DNA of 57,281 nucleotides from Desulfotignum sp. (GCA_011390635.1 JAABSA010000008.1:1-57281), one strand, 5' to 3'. Positions 1 to 9,179 are shown, numbered from the stretch's first letter. Numbers and translations are program-made. The notes: a model not told the origin generated them from the letters alone.

Positions 1-1433
1 GGTTTGAGTTGAATTTTCAACGTATTTTCCCCGTGGTTGATAGCCCGGACAAGGCTTTTTCCCACCTGGTGTGTCACATAGGTGGGCAGGTTTTTAAAAT
101 TGGATTTTGCTTTTAAAACGTCCAGTCCGGCCAGCGTATCTCTGCCCTTCACATCTGCGCCGGCAACCTGGTTCTGATCAGTTGTCCCGGATGAGTTCGG
201 TTTTATCATCCTGTTGTATTTTTGCTGAAATGCCGGGTTGTTTTCTTTTTCACCACCGGATTTTCCCGATAACAATGCTTGTATTTCCTTTAACACCTGT
301 TCCGGTTTCATATTAATACCGTTTTTCATCAATGCCCGGGGAATGTCTGCCTGAAGTTGTTTCTGATCCAACTGACCTTTGGACATATCCTGTTCACTAT
401 TAATACCGTTTTTCATCAATGCCCGGGGAAAGTCTGTCAGGGAATCTTGTGTCTTTCCGCCCTCAATTTTCAGGTGCTTGAACAAGGTTGCCAAAAGATC
501 CCGGGAACCGGTCTGTGGCCATTGTGCAGGAGCCGCTGTCTGCTTTTTATTGCCCTCACCCATGGACTGGATGTTTTTTTCCATCTGCCCGCGTTTGAAC
601 GCCTGAAAAGCAGCTGTCAGATCTGCCAGAAAGATGGTAGAAGTATCCGCCGCATTGGGTTTGGGCAGCTTCATTCCCAGAGCATCCAGCGCAGAAGCAA
701 TGGTGTTTTGTTCCGCCTTGATCTGAAACGGGGTCTGGTTCTGAAGTGATTTTTGCTCCATTGCCTTGAGTTTTTCAATGATACTATCCAGGCTTATCCC
801 GTTCCCGGGTCGGTCTGCTTCTGACATGATAGTGTTGATGGTGTCTTCGGGTATGGCAAAGGACTGGAGCAGGGAAATGACAAAGGGTTGTGCAGAAGAT
901 GCAAGCAGGGTCTCTTCATTGCTGTCTTCCAGGGAATCTGCAGGCAGGGTGAGCAGGTGGTTCATTATTTCGTCCATGGAAAGTGTCCTGGATTCTGTCT
1001 CGGACAGATCAGCCATGAGATCTGCTATATCCTGTTTTGCAAAACCCGCTTTTTCCAGCATTTTGGCCAGAACGCCCAGCCCTTCCTGATCCATGGAAAT
1101 GTTTTTCAAATCTCCGTTTGCCAGTTTCAAAAGCATTTGTTTTAACTGCAGGATAAACCCCTGTCCGGTTTCTCCGGCCAGGTGATCGGAAAAAATCTTT
1201 TCCAGTTTATCCAGATCCACGCCCAGGGCAGCAGTATTTTCCAGGCCTCCGGATTCCTGGTTTCCGGTCACATTTTTGGACAATTTGGCATGTTGAAGAA
1301 AAGTAGAAAATGCGGGATGTTCCTGTGTATTCTGCCCTGACATGATGTTTGATAAACCATTTGTCTTTTTGACTCCAGAAGGCTGCACCATATTCAAAAA
1401 CAGCTGGTTTATATCGGCAAAATGCATGTTCAC
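1..1433 (-). CDS. fliK: Flagellar hook-length control protein FliK (3' end beyond window)
   Basis: Reading the minus strand from about 1433 gives one uninterrupted frame of about 478 codons to the window edge. The last visible residues (THQVGKSLVRAINHGENTLK) match the start of the conserved FliK C-terminal (Flg_hook) domain; the rest of that domain lies outside. The long N-terminal part is low in conserved motifs, as is usual for FliK, which measures hook length and switches export specificity. Start choice: an AGGAGA at 1443-1438 is 5 bases before a GTG at 1433 and about 11 before an ATG at 1427; the upstream ATG at 1448 has no ribosome site. It is the last visible gene of the flagellar operon, after a 383-base gap that may hold its own promoter. 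Confidence 0.85.
   Translation of the reverse strand, partial: MNMHFADINQLFLNMVQPSGVKKTNGLSNIMSGQNTQEHPAFSTFLQHAKLSKNVTGNQESGGLENTAALGVDLDKLEKIFSDHLAGETGQGFILQLKQMLLKLANGDLKNISMDQEGLGVLAKMLEKAGFAKQDIADLMADLSETESRTLSMDEIMNHLLTLPADSLEDSNEETLLASSAQPFVISLLQSFAIPEDTINTIMSEADRPGNGISLDSIIEKLKAMEQKSLQNQTPFQIKAEQNTIASALDALGMKLPKPNAADTSTIFLADLTAAFQAFKRGQMEKNIQSMGEGNKKQTAAPAQWPQTGSRDLLATLFKHLKIEGGKTQDSLTDFPRALMKNGINSEQDMSKGQLDQKQLQADIPRALMKNGINMKPEQVLKEIQALLSGKSGGEKENNPAFQQKYNRMIKPNSSGTTDQNQVAGADVKGRDTLAGLDVLKAKSNFKNLPTYVTHQVGKSLVRAINHGENTLKIQLK
311..430. repeat. In-frame 33-bp direct repeat inside fliK
   Basis: Bases 311-343 and 398-430 are identical over 33 bp. The offset is 87 bp, exactly 29 codons, so the repeat keeps the fliK frame and encodes the peptide PRALMKNGIN twice. 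This looks like a recent internal duplication in the variable region of the hook-length ruler. Confidence 0.85.
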
Positions 1434-1816
1434 AAGGTCTCCTGTCATAAAAATGTATGTAAAAGACCATTGAGCAATGTTCATGCCAGCTTGGGGATAT
1501 ATAAAAAAAACGATACGATATCAGTGTGTTATAATTTTTTTACGCATTGTTACTGTCACTGGTACAGCCCTGTTCCGGCATTTCTTTCCCCACCTGTTTT
1601 CCAGGCATGGGAAAATATTACCTACAGGATCAACCGGCACGGCATGCAAAAACAGCATCTCTGCCTTGATATCAGACAACTTCATGAAATTTGGCTCTTG
1701 TGGTTAGCGGCCTTGGTATGCTTCATGCCTTTGGTGTGATGGGTGGCCCTGGTGTGATGGGTGGTACCATTCAGCGAAAACGAGATCTCCCGCAAGACCG
1801 GGAGGCAGGGAGGGAT
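1434..1816. other. Intergenic gap between the MotE-like gene and fliK
   Basis: No convincing coding frame is seen in these 383 bases. They hold an 18-bp tandem duplication (ggtgtgatgggtgg at 1733-1746 and 1751-1764) and a small hairpin (CTCCCG at 1787-1792 with CGGGAG at 1799-1804) just after the upstream stop codon. On the minus strand a short T stretch lies after the hairpin, so it could be a weak terminator. I found no sigma-54 motif with correct spacing here. Confidence 0.5.
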
Positions 1817-2455
1817 TTACTTGCGTTTAAAGGCGAGGCGTTCACTTATTTTGGCAGCCTTCTGGGAATCCACAAAGGCCAGGATCTGGGAAGCGGATGT
1901 TTCCCGCATCCGCAAAAATATTTCCTGGGCCACCTCCAGTGTCATTTCATCCACAATCTGGGCAGCATCTTTGGGTTTCATGCCTGCGTACATTTTTACC
2001 AGCCGGTTCATTTTGGCCTCATACGCAGCTTCTTTTTCCAGTTCCTGCTGGGTCTTTTTTTTATCCAGCAGGGCCAGATCTTTTTCAATCTGTTCTTTCA
2101 TGGCTTCCAGGGAAGCCAGTTTTTCATCGATCTGTTCTTCATATCTTTGCAGTTCTTTTTTTTCCTGGTCCAGGATGTTCTGCATCTCTTCAATGGCCTG
2201 TTTTTTTTCTTCAAGGCCACGGAGTACTACCTTGGCCGGGTCCGGGCAGGGGGTTTCGCTGTTGGCAGTTTCATCATCATTTTTTGGTTCAGGGGGATCT
2301 GCAGCATCTTCATCCTGGGAAAACACCGCTGAAACACCGCCTATGTCAGACACATCACCCATAAAAAACGGGACTATCTTCTGGGGCATTCCTGCTATAA
2401 CGGAAAACAGGACCATCAGCCCGGTAAACCAGACGATTTTTTTATTCTGTGTCAT
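1817..2455 (-). CDS. MotE/YlxF-like flagellar protein with MgtE-N-type C-terminal domain
   Basis: This 212-residue protein has an N-terminal membrane segment (about 8-30), a charged coiled coil (about 78-145, rich in E, K and Q) and a C-terminal helical domain (about 150-205) of the MgtE N-terminal/FliG-like type (KMYAGMKPKDAAQIVDEM). That architecture is typical of MotE/YlxF proteins next to fliJ in many flagellar operons, where the family is linked to motor or stator assembly. It overlaps the end of fliJ by 14 bases, which suggests translational coupling. The general family call is fairly secure; the precise role is inferred from relatives and position. Confidence 0.75.
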   Translation of the reverse strand: MTQNKKIVWFTGLMVLFSVIAGMPQKIVPFFMGDVSDIGGVSAVFSQDEDAADPPEPKNDDETANSETPCPDPAKVVLRGLEEKKQAIEEMQNILDQEKKELQRYEEQIDEKLASLEAMKEQIEKDLALLDKKKTQQELEKEAAYEAKMNRLVKMYAGMKPKDAAQIVDEMTLEVAQEIFLRMRETSASQILAFVDSQKAAKISERLAFKRK

Positions 2456-2900
2456 GGCTGTTCCCCCTTGCGGTTTTCAATGTACTGATTTCATCCAGTT
2501 CTTTTTGTTCACTTTTCAACATCTTTTCCGCATATACCCGGGCCTGTTTTTCACGCAGGTGGTCCATGGATTTTTTTTCAGTACTCCTTTTTTGTAAAAC
2601 CACCTGTTTTTCTTCCCAGATTTTTTCCAGGTTTTTTTTGCGGTTTTTTTCATTTTCCATGTCTGTTTCCACAGCCCCGAGAAAATTCTGGTGCTGTTTG
2701 AATTCTCTTGCGCAGATGCCGTCTTTCACCTTGCTGTCCATCTGTTTTGCAGCCACAATCACCTGCTGTTTCAGCGCAGCTATCTGTTTGTCACAATCAA
2801 CAATATCCAGGCGGGCTTTTGCGGTATCCTGCCGGGCAAGACGTTCAAGATATCCCTTGTAGTTGAGCAGATGCTGCAGTTTGAATGCAAACCGTTTCAT
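2442..2900 (-). CDS. fliJ: Flagellar export protein FliJ
   Basis: The 152-residue protein is almost entirely charged coiled coil, with the usual FliJ opening (FAFKLQHLLNYKGYLERLARQ). FliJ is the stalk-like cytoplasmic component that contacts the FliI ATPase ring and the FlhA export gate. Identity rests on length, helical composition and its position directly after fliI (9-base gap). Its end overlaps the next gene. Confidence 0.85.
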   Translation of the reverse strand: MKRFAFKLQHLLNYKGYLERLARQDTAKARLDIVDCDKQIAALKQQVIVAAKQMDSKVKDGICAREFKQHQNFLGAVETDMENEKNRKKNLEKIWEEKQVVLQKRSTEKKSMDHLREKQARVYAEKMLKSEQKELDEISTLKTARGNSHDTE

Positions 2901-2909
2901 ATAACGCCT

Positions 2910-4250
2910 TTATGGTTTTTTGTGTTCCAATGCATGTTTCAATGCCGCCACACTGGAAGGCAGATCTTTTTTAACAACCATGTCCTGGCGCAGTACATGG
3001 TTGATTTTGGGCATCAGTACTATGGCCTGGTCCACATCAGGATCCGATCCTTTCACATAGGCACCGATGGTAATCATATCTTCTGCATTTTTATAGGATG
3101 CCATAAGGTTCACCGCCTGTCTGGAGATTGCCAGGTGCTCTTTTCCACACACATCCTGCATTACCCTGGACACGCTGGCCATGACATCAATGGCAGGATA
3201 ATGACCCTTGTTGGCAAGATCTCTGGACAACACAATATGTCCGTCCACAATGGACCGGACCGTATCGCCCACAGGATCATTCAGGTCATCTCCTTCCACC
3301 AGGACCGTGTAGATGCCGGTGATGGAGCCGCTGTTTTCCACATTGCCGGCCCGTTCCAGCAGCACCGGGATCTTCACGAAAAAAGAAGGGGTATATCCCC
3401 TGGTGGTGGGGGGTTCGCCGGCTGCCAGCCCAACATCCCGGGAGGACATGGCAAACCGGGTAATGGAATCGACCATGAGCAGCACATTTTTGCCCTGGTC
3501 CCGGAAATATTCTGCAATGGTGGTGGCCAGGTACGCACCCCGCATTCTGATTAACGGCGGCATATCAGATGTGGCAGCCACCACAACAGAGCGTTTCAAC
3601 CCTTCTGCCTTCAGGGTTTCCTCCACAAAATCCTTTACCTCCCGTCCCCGTTCACCAATAAGACCGATCACCACCACATCAGCAGCCGTGTGTTTTGTCA
3701 TCATGCCCATGAGCACGCTTTTTCCCACCCCGGACCCGGCCATGATCGCCACCCGCTGTCCTTTGCCAAGGGTGATCATGCTGTTGATGGCAGCCACCCC
3801 CACATCAAGCGGTTCTTTGATGGATTCACGTTCCAGAGGACCGATGGGCTTTCCATACAGATAATACTGGGCAGACGGTTCAATACTGCCTTTGCCGTCC
3901 AACGGATTTCCCATGCCGTCAATGACCCGCCCCAGCATCTGGTCGGACACCCCCACCATGGGAGAGGTTGACACCGGTATAATCCGGGAGCCCATGTGTA
4001 CCCCCCTGATATCCCCATAGGGCATGAGCAGGGCTTTTTGTTTTTTGAATCCCACCACCTCAGCCTTGATTTCCTCGCCCTGGTCCGTCAAAATGCTGCA
4101 CAAACTGCCGATACCCAGACCCAGGCTGTCTCCCTGGGCGATAAGCCCTACTACTTGTGATACCCGGCCTTCAGGACGGACAGTTGTCACCTGGTCCACC
4201 CTGGTGGTATACTTTGTAAAATCAATGCGGGATAAATGGTTCATGTTCAT
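2910..4250 (-). CDS. fliI: Flagellum-specific type III export ATPase FliI
   Basis: The 446-residue protein has the standard FliI length. It carries a Walker A loop GSGVGKS (about 168-174), a Walker B stretch (NVLLMVDSITRFA) and the F1-beta-like segment AGEPPTTRGYTPS. It powers or regulates export of flagellar axial proteins with FliH and FliJ at the base of the basal body. The start overlaps the fliH stop in an ATGA arrangement (4 bases), indicating tight coupling. No key residue appears to be missing. Confidence 0.97.
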   Translation of the reverse strand: MNMNHLSRIDFTKYTTRVDQVTTVRPEGRVSQVVGLIAQGDSLGLGIGSLCSILTDQGEEIKAEVVGFKKQKALLMPYGDIRGVHMGSRIIPVSTSPMVGVSDQMLGRVIDGMGNPLDGKGSIEPSAQYYLYGKPIGPLERESIKEPLDVGVAAINSMITLGKGQRVAIMAGSGVGKSVLMGMMTKHTAADVVVIGLIGERGREVKDFVEETLKAEGLKRSVVVAATSDMPPLIRMRGAYLATTIAEYFRDQGKNVLLMVDSITRFAMSSRDVGLAAGEPPTTRGYTPSFFVKIPVLLERAGNVENSGSITGIYTVLVEGDDLNDPVGDTVRSIVDGHIVLSRDLANKGHYPAIDVMASVSRVMQDVCGKEHLAISRQAVNLMASYKNAEDMITIGAYVKGSDPDVDQAIVLMPKINHVLRQDMVVKKDLPSSVAALKHALEHKKP

Positions 4251-5236
4251 TGCCTGGCAGCTGCTTTTACAGCTTCATAGACAGCCGCCAGTTTGGCTTC
4301 CGGATCTGTCGATACGGAAGCGGAATCGGTTTCGATACGGCATCCGCCCCGGTGAACCATGGGATCGGATTTCACCGCCACATGCTGCAAAGACCCCACT
4401 GCCTCAAAAAAACTGTCCTTGACCATTTCAATGTATTCATAATCTTCCGGAGAGATACTCAACTCAATGTCTCTGGGTTGGGCAAGGGTTTTCAGCGCAT
4501 CCACAACCGTCCGGCGCACGATATCATCTGTTGTATCCAGGCTGGCATGAACCGCTTTTTCGGCAATCTTGAACACCAGTTCCACAAGCTCCTGTTCATG
4601 GGCATCCACCACATCATTCAAGACTGTATCCACTGCCGACAGGGACTTTTGCAGGCTTTCCAGAATATGTGAAGCCTCTTTGCGGGACTCTTTTTCTCCT
4701 TTTTTTACACCGTCGGCTTCCCCTTTGGCAAACCCTTCTGCCTCACCTTTGGCAAGCCCCTCTTCCCGGCCCCGGGCAAGTCCCTCTTCCCGGCCCTTGT
4801 CAAATCCCTTTTCATATCCCTCAGAATGCCCTTTTTCACATCCGTCTTCATATCCTTTGGCAAATCCCTGCTCAGCGGCCTTGTCCTCCAGAGAAGAAGA
4901 AATAATGTCTTCCGGACCAGGCCCGGGACTCCCGGGTCCTTTGCTGTGTACATTTTCTTTGTCTGGCGCTGATGCCTGCACTGCCCCGGGTTTTTGCTTT
5001 ATGTCAAATAGAGGTTTGAACGGATCTGTTTTTTTTTCCTTTTCACCTGAATAAAGCGCTTTGAACCCCTCCTGCTTGCCGATTTCAAACTGTGAAGGGT
5101 CAAACAACAGGGTAAACCGGTCGTAATCCGGATCTGTTTTGTCATTTTTGCGGGATACTTCTGCTTCAAAATTATCAAGGGCCCCGATATCAATGGGAGT
5201 GAATGTATCGTCGTTTGCATCAGACAAGGACATCAT
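4247..5236 (-). CDS. fliH: Flagellar assembly protein FliH with long glycine-repeat linker
   Basis: At 329 residues this is longer than enterobacterial FliH (about 235). The C-terminal third (about 205-329) fits the FliH/HrpE/YscL family, which binds FliI and links it to the C-ring. The middle (about 118-185) is a run of short G-containing units such as GFAKG, GYEDG, GYEKG, GREEG and GEAEG: the glycine-repeat region known from FliH, here unusually long and highly charged. The first ~100 residues are hydrophilic and not recognisable. It overlaps fliG by 17 bases. Confidence 0.9.
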   Translation of the reverse strand: MMSLSDANDDTFTPIDIGALDNFEAEVSRKNDKTDPDYDRFTLLFDPSQFEIGKQEGFKALYSGEKEKKTDPFKPLFDIKQKPGAVQASAPDKENVHSKGPGSPGPGPEDIISSSLEDKAAEQGFAKGYEDGCEKGHSEGYEKGFDKGREEGLARGREEGLAKGEAEGFAKGEADGVKKGEKESRKEASHILESLQKSLSAVDTVLNDVVDAHEQELVELVFKIAEKAVHASLDTTDDIVRRTVVDALKTLAQPRDIELSISPEDYEYIEMVKDSFFEAVGSLQHVAVKSDPMVHRGGCRIETDSASVSTDPEAKLAAVYEAVKAAARQ

Positions 5237-6233
5237 CTTTTCCTTTACCCAGGGTTATGGTGCCGTCTGCCTCCAGCTCCTTGGCAGCACGGACAACTGC
5301 CTGCTGGGCTTCTTCCACCTCTGTCAACCGCACAGGCCCCATGGCTTCCAGATCATCTTTGAGCATCTCACCGGCCCGCTGGGACAGATTTGAAAATATC
5401 TTATCCTTCATTTCTTCTGTGGCGGTTTTCAGGGCATAGGTCAACTGCTGGCCTTCCACTTTCTTGAGGATCTCTCTCATGGCGGTGTCATCAATATTGG
5501 TGAGATCTTCAAATACGAACATCAGATTTCTGATTTCACTGGCCATTTCCGCATCATCTTCTTCCACATATTCCATTATGGTATCTTCCGTTGATTTGTC
5601 CACCCCGTTGATGATATCCACAAGGACCTGCAGTCCTCCGGCCTTTCCACCGGGGCCTACTGCACCGCTCAGTTCCATTTTCAATGCCCGGTCCACATCC
5701 CGGACCACATCTTCGGAAATCTGTCCCAGTCTGGCGATTCTCATGCAGATATCTCCTTTTTTCTCCTCGGGCAGACTCATGAGGATTTCAGAGGAAATCT
5801 CGGCAGGCATGTGTGCCAGAATCATGGCAACGGTCTGGGGATGCTCTCCTTCCACATATCCGGCAAGGGTTGCCACATTGACATTCCGGCTCCAGATAAA
5901 GGGCTTGTCCTGTTTCTTTTTTTCCAGATCATCCAGGATCGCCTTGGCCTGCTTATCTTTCATGGTGCGGGATACCACATTTTTGATAAAGGAGTCCCCC
6001 TCCACAATCATTTTTGTATCCCCTTCGAACCGTTCCACAAAATCAATGGAAACCGCCTTGAGCATTTCAGGGGAAATATGCTTGACTTTAGACATCTCAA
6101 AAACCACATTTGAAATCTGCTGGTCATTCATTTTTTCAAATACGCCGGAGGCAAAATCCTCCCCCATTGCCAACAGGAAAACCGCAGCTTTCTGACATCC
6201 TGATATATTTTCAGGATCTAATACATCTGCCAT
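5220..6233 (-). CDS. fliG: Flagellar motor switch protein FliG
   Basis: The 337-residue protein has normal FliG length. It shows the N-terminal start (SGCQKAAVFLLAMGED), the middle-domain EHPQ motif (GYVEGEHPQTVAMILAHM) and the C-terminal domain with charged residues for torque generation (MREILKKVEGQQL). FliG links the MS ring to the C-ring and contacts the stators. It starts 6 bases after the fliF stop. Confidence 0.97.
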   Translation of the reverse strand: MADVLDPENISGCQKAAVFLLAMGEDFASGVFEKMNDQQISNVVFEMSKVKHISPEMLKAVSIDFVERFEGDTKMIVEGDSFIKNVVSRTMKDKQAKAILDDLEKKKQDKPFIWSRNVNVATLAGYVEGEHPQTVAMILAHMPAEISSEILMSLPEEKKGDICMRIARLGQISEDVVRDVDRALKMELSGAVGPGGKAGGLQVLVDIINGVDKSTEDTIMEYVEEDDAEMASEIRNLMFVFEDLTNIDDTAMREILKKVEGQQLTYALKTATEEMKDKIFSNLSQRAGEMLKDDLEAMGPVRLTEVEEAQQAVVRAAKELEADGTITLGKGKDDVLV

Positions 6234-6239
6234 GGAAGC

Positions 6240-7952
6240 CTACTCCTCATCTGTGTCTGTTTCACTGATCCAGGCCTTGATAATATTGATGGTTTTGGCC
6301 GGATCTTTTTGTGCATAATATCTGGCCTTATCAACAACCGGCATGTTGGCAAGGTACGCAGCCCGCTCTGCAGGGGTCATTTTGCTGAAAAAATCCTGTT
6401 TCTGGTCATCGGTCATCAGCTGGAGAAATTCCTTTTGCTGGCTGCCGTCCATTTCCCGAAAATCAGGTTCTTTTTCCGTATCTTCTATCTGGTCCATATC
6501 TTCCGGCCCCGGCAGCATATCCTGTTCCACCGTATCTTTGATATCACGCACGGTTTTTATAATGGGACGGATCACAAACAAAAAAAGTACCAGTACCAGC
6601 AGCATATTGGCAATGAGCCGGCCATATTCTTCCTGGACCATGCGCCAGCCTTCGAGACCGGGCTTTTCCTGGTCAAGATCCGCAATGGAGGCAAAGGGAA
6701 ACGATTCCATGGAAACCTGGTCGTTTCGGTCTTCATTGTATCCCATGGCCCGGACCACGATATTTTCAAACTGCTGCATTTCCGTATCCGACCTGGGAAC
6801 ATACACCCGGTTCCGGTTACCCTGTTCATCGGTCTGGTATTCATAATTGCCGTCAATGACGGCTGCCACGGAAAGCCGGTTGAGCACTGCCATGGGTTTT
6901 TTTGTTTCCTGTATCCGCCGGCTGATCTCATAGTTAACGGTGTCATCACTTTTATTGATCCGTTCCATGATACCTTCTTCCGGCGGGTTTTCTTCCACAA
7001 TGGGATTGACACTGGAGGGGATTCCCATTTCCTCGGTGAGCTGCACCACCTGCTCCGCCTTGTTTTTTCTGCTTCTTATGAATTCTCCTCCCCGTTCAAA
7101 GGGATCATAAATTTCCTCATTGATACTGTTTCTGGAAAAATCCATTTCCGAAATCACCCGGACAATGGCCCTGTCTTTGCCCACAATCCGCTCCAGCATG
7201 GTCTGGATTCTGCGGGTCAGATTCTCCTCAAACCGCACTTTGTACTGGTACTGGGCATCTGCCAGATTTTCCGCATCAATTTTTGCCTGTTCTTCTTCCG
7301 ATTTGCCTTCAAACAAAATGCGGCCGGCAGTATCCACAATGGTCACAAGCTTGGGGGTGAGATCCTGGACCGAGCTGGCCACCAGGTGGGCAATTGCAGC
7401 GACCTCTTCTTTTCCAAGATCGGTGTTGAGTTCCAGCAGGATGGATGCAGAGGGCTGCTTGGTTTCTTCTACAAAAACAGACTCTTTTGGCAGAACAATC
7501 ATGACCCTGGCGGTTTTCACCTCATCAAAGGCAGCAATGGTTCTGGCAAGCTCTCCCTGCAGCGCCCTTTTTTGATTGATTTTCTGCACAAATTCCGTGG
7601 TACCGAACTCTGTTTTATCAAAAATCTCATACCCCACACCGCTGCCTTTGGGTATCCCGTCCTTTGCCATGGTCAGCCGTACATCATACACAAGGGCTTC
7701 CGGCACCATGATGGTGGTGCCGTCCCCGCTGAGCCGGTAGGGGGTATTGGTTTCCTTGAGTTTATCCACCACAAGCGCTGCATCTTCTTGCGTCAATCCG
7801 CTGTAGGCTGTCTTGAACTGGGTTTTGTTGGCCCAGATAAACATGGTGGTAAAACCGGCAACCACTGCAATGGCCAGGATACCCAGGGCAATTTTACGGG
7901 AAAGCTCCAGTTCCTTTAGCGTGGTGATGATTTTTTCGATAACAGGATTCAT
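6240..7952 (-). CDS. fliF: Flagellar MS-ring protein FliF
   Basis: The 570-residue protein has the two FliF membrane segments, one near residues 20-42 (KIALGILAIAVVAGFTTMF) and one near 445-465 (LIANMLLVLVLFLFVIRPI). Between them are the ring-building motifs, including GSGVGYEIFDKTEFGTTEFV and QGELARTIAAFDEVKTARV. The C-terminal tail, which binds FliG in relatives, ends with an acidic stretch. FliF forms the membrane-embedded MS ring on which the export apparatus and rotor assemble. Confidence 0.97.
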   Translation of the reverse strand: MNPVIEKIITTLKELELSRKIALGILAIAVVAGFTTMFIWANKTQFKTAYSGLTQEDAALVVDKLKETNTPYRLSGDGTTIMVPEALVYDVRLTMAKDGIPKGSGVGYEIFDKTEFGTTEFVQKINQKRALQGELARTIAAFDEVKTARVMIVLPKESVFVEETKQPSASILLELNTDLGKEEVAAIAHLVASSVQDLTPKLVTIVDTAGRILFEGKSEEEQAKIDAENLADAQYQYKVRFEENLTRRIQTMLERIVGKDRAIVRVISEMDFSRNSINEEIYDPFERGGEFIRSRKNKAEQVVQLTEEMGIPSSVNPIVEENPPEEGIMERINKSDDTVNYEISRRIQETKKPMAVLNRLSVAAVIDGNYEYQTDEQGNRNRVYVPRSDTEMQQFENIVVRAMGYNEDRNDQVSMESFPFASIADLDQEKPGLEGWRMVQEEYGRLIANMLLVLVLFLFVIRPIIKTVRDIKDTVEQDMLPGPEDMDQIEDTEKEPDFREMDGSQQKEFLQLMTDDQKQDFFSKMTPAERAAYLANMPVVDKARYYAQKDPAKTINIIKAWISETDTDEE

Positions 7953-7969
7953 ACCCCCTCTTTTCGCGC

Positions 7970-8263
7970 CTATACCTGCATGCGCATGATTTCATTGTAT
8001 GCGGTCATGGCCTTGTTGCGCACCTGGGCCAGCACTTTAAGGGAGGTACTGGCCCTGCCCAGGGCCAGCATCCCTTCATGAATTCCCATTTCCCCCTTGA
8101 TGACCGCCTGGACCGCATCATCGGCAATATGCTGCCTGTCATTCACATCTGATACCGCTGCCTTCAGCCGCTGGGCAAACTCCGGATCTCTTCTGTGAAC
8201 CCGGCTGCTGACAGGTTCGGGATGCAGACTGATCTTATTATCGATGCCATTGATATCTGCCAC
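7970..8263 (-). CDS. fliE: Flagellar hook-basal body complex protein FliE
   Basis: The 97-residue protein ends in the FliE signature (RNKAMTAYNEIMRMQV) and has the helical core GEMGIHEGMLALGRASTSLK. FliE is the adapter between the MS ring/export gate and the rod. It lies between flgC and fliF, as in many bacteria, with a 17-base gap to fliF. Confidence 0.95.
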   Translation of the reverse strand: MADINGIDNKISLHPEPVSSRVHRRDPEFAQRLKAAVSDVNDRQHIADDAVQAVIKGEMGIHEGMLALGRASTSLKVLAQVRNKAMTAYNEIMRMQV

Positions 8264-8298
8264 AATGCCTCCTTATGGTTATCTTTGAATATGCTGCA

Positions 8299-8796
8299 CT
8301 ATCTGCCTATTTCAAGGGCTTTTGTAATCATATCCTTGGTTGCCGACAAAGCGGTGACGCTTGCCTCATAACTTCTTTTGGCCACCAGCATGTCTGCGAT
8401 CTCCGTCAGATGATCCACATTGGGCATCTGCACATACCCTGTCAGGGGATCCGCATCGGGATGGGCGGGATTATAGACCAGCCTGAAATCCTCCTGGGAC
8501 CTGACGATCTCATCCACCCGGACCCCGCTGCCATTATCCTGTTTCACCTCATCATCAAAGGTGATGGGTTCCAGTTCAATGTCTCCCACTCTATTGCGGG
8601 CCTGTTTTTGTTCCAGAACGCTCTGGAAGGAATCAATATCATCTCCTTTGAATATCACCATTTTGCGCTGGTATGGGCCGCCTTCCGCTGTTCGCGTGGT
8701 ATCGACATTGGCCAGATTTTCCGCAATGACATTCAATTTGGTGCGGTGGGCAGCCAGGGCTGTGCCGCTGATCCGTGATGCATTCAACAGATCCAT
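8299..8796 (-). CDS. flgC: Flagellar basal-body rod protein FlgC
   Basis: The 165-residue protein carries the rod N-terminal motif (AENLANVDTTRTAEGGPYQR) and the conserved rod C-terminus (MLVAKRSYEASVTALSATKD). Both ends, which form the coiled D0 region of the rod, are intact, unlike in the neighbouring flgB. It is slightly longer than the common 135-150 residues. It begins 3 bases after the flgB stop, so the two are probably co-translated. Confidence 0.95.
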   Translation of the reverse strand: MDLLNASRISGTALAAHRTKLNVIAENLANVDTTRTAEGGPYQRKMVIFKGDDIDSFQSVLEQKQARNRVGDIELEPITFDDEVKQDNGSGVRVDEIVRSQEDFRLVYNPAHPDADPLTGYVQMPNVDHLTEIADMLVAKRSYEASVTALSATKDMITKALEIGR

Positions 8797-8799
8797 GGG

Positions 8800-9108
8800 T
8801 TATTTTCCTTTCCGGTCAATGGCATGGGTAAGGGTTGTCATTTTCTGCAGCAGCATCCGGGTGGTGCTGCGGTATGTGATATTGTTTTCCATCAGATGCA
8901 TCAATTGGGTATCAATGTCTATTGCATCTGAATAACTTCCATCTGTTGTTTCATTCTTTTTGCCTTTCATGACAAAAAAGGGGTCCTGGCAAAAATCGGT
9001 ATGGGTTTCACAACCTTCTTCCGTAAAAGTGCTGTCAGGTTTTCCAAGCGCCTGTTTCAGGGTTCTGGCGAAAGCGTTTGTCTCTGTCATTTTCTTTCCC
9101 CCATACAT
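8800..9108 (-). CDS. flgB: Flagellar basal-body rod protein FlgB, N-terminally shortened
   Basis: The C-terminal part aligns with FlgB, ending in NITYRSTTRMLLQKMTTLTHA, and the gene precedes flgC. Two starts have ribosome sites: ATG 9108 (GAGG five bases before, 102 residues) and ATG 9090 (GGGGGA six bases before, 96 residues). FlgB is usually about 130-140 residues and begins with a helix followed by an ANIAN..TPGY-type motif. Here that first ~40 residues is missing. The frame stays open upstream to 9306, but those residues do not resemble FlgB and overlap the preceding gene, and the sigma-54 promoter at 9164-9179 leaves too little transcript for them. Either this lineage has a short FlgB or the gene has lost its N-terminus. 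Confidence 0.8.
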   Translation of the reverse strand: MYGGKKMTETNAFARTLKQALGKPDSTFTEEGCETHTDFCQDPFFVMKGKKNETTDGSYSDAIDIDTQLMHLMENNITYRSTTRMLLQKMTTLTHAIDRKGK

Positions 9109-9163
9109 ATGCACCTCATAAAAAAGGGTTTCAGGGTTACACATGTTATGCAAACAGAAAGCA

Positions 9164-9179
9164 TGCAAATTAAATGCCG
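9164..9179 (-). promoter_or_regulatory. Sigma-54 (-24/-12) promoter of the flgB-fliK operon
   Basis: On the minus strand this reads CGGCATTTAATTTGCA. It matches TGGCAC-N5-TTGCA with the invariant GG and GC at the correct spacing. Transcription would start about 12 bases downstream, before the flgB ribosome site. The gene just upstream encodes a sigma-54 activator. Confidence 0.75.

Noticed and set aside
1600-1660. GGCAC-GGCATGC as a possible sigma-54 promoter before fliK
   Set aside because: The GG and GC are two bases too close and it lies on the wrong strand.
6309-7919. 536-codon plus-strand ORF opposite fliF
   Set aside because: It is a shadow of fliF, with Phe/His/Gly-rich composition typical of antisense reading.
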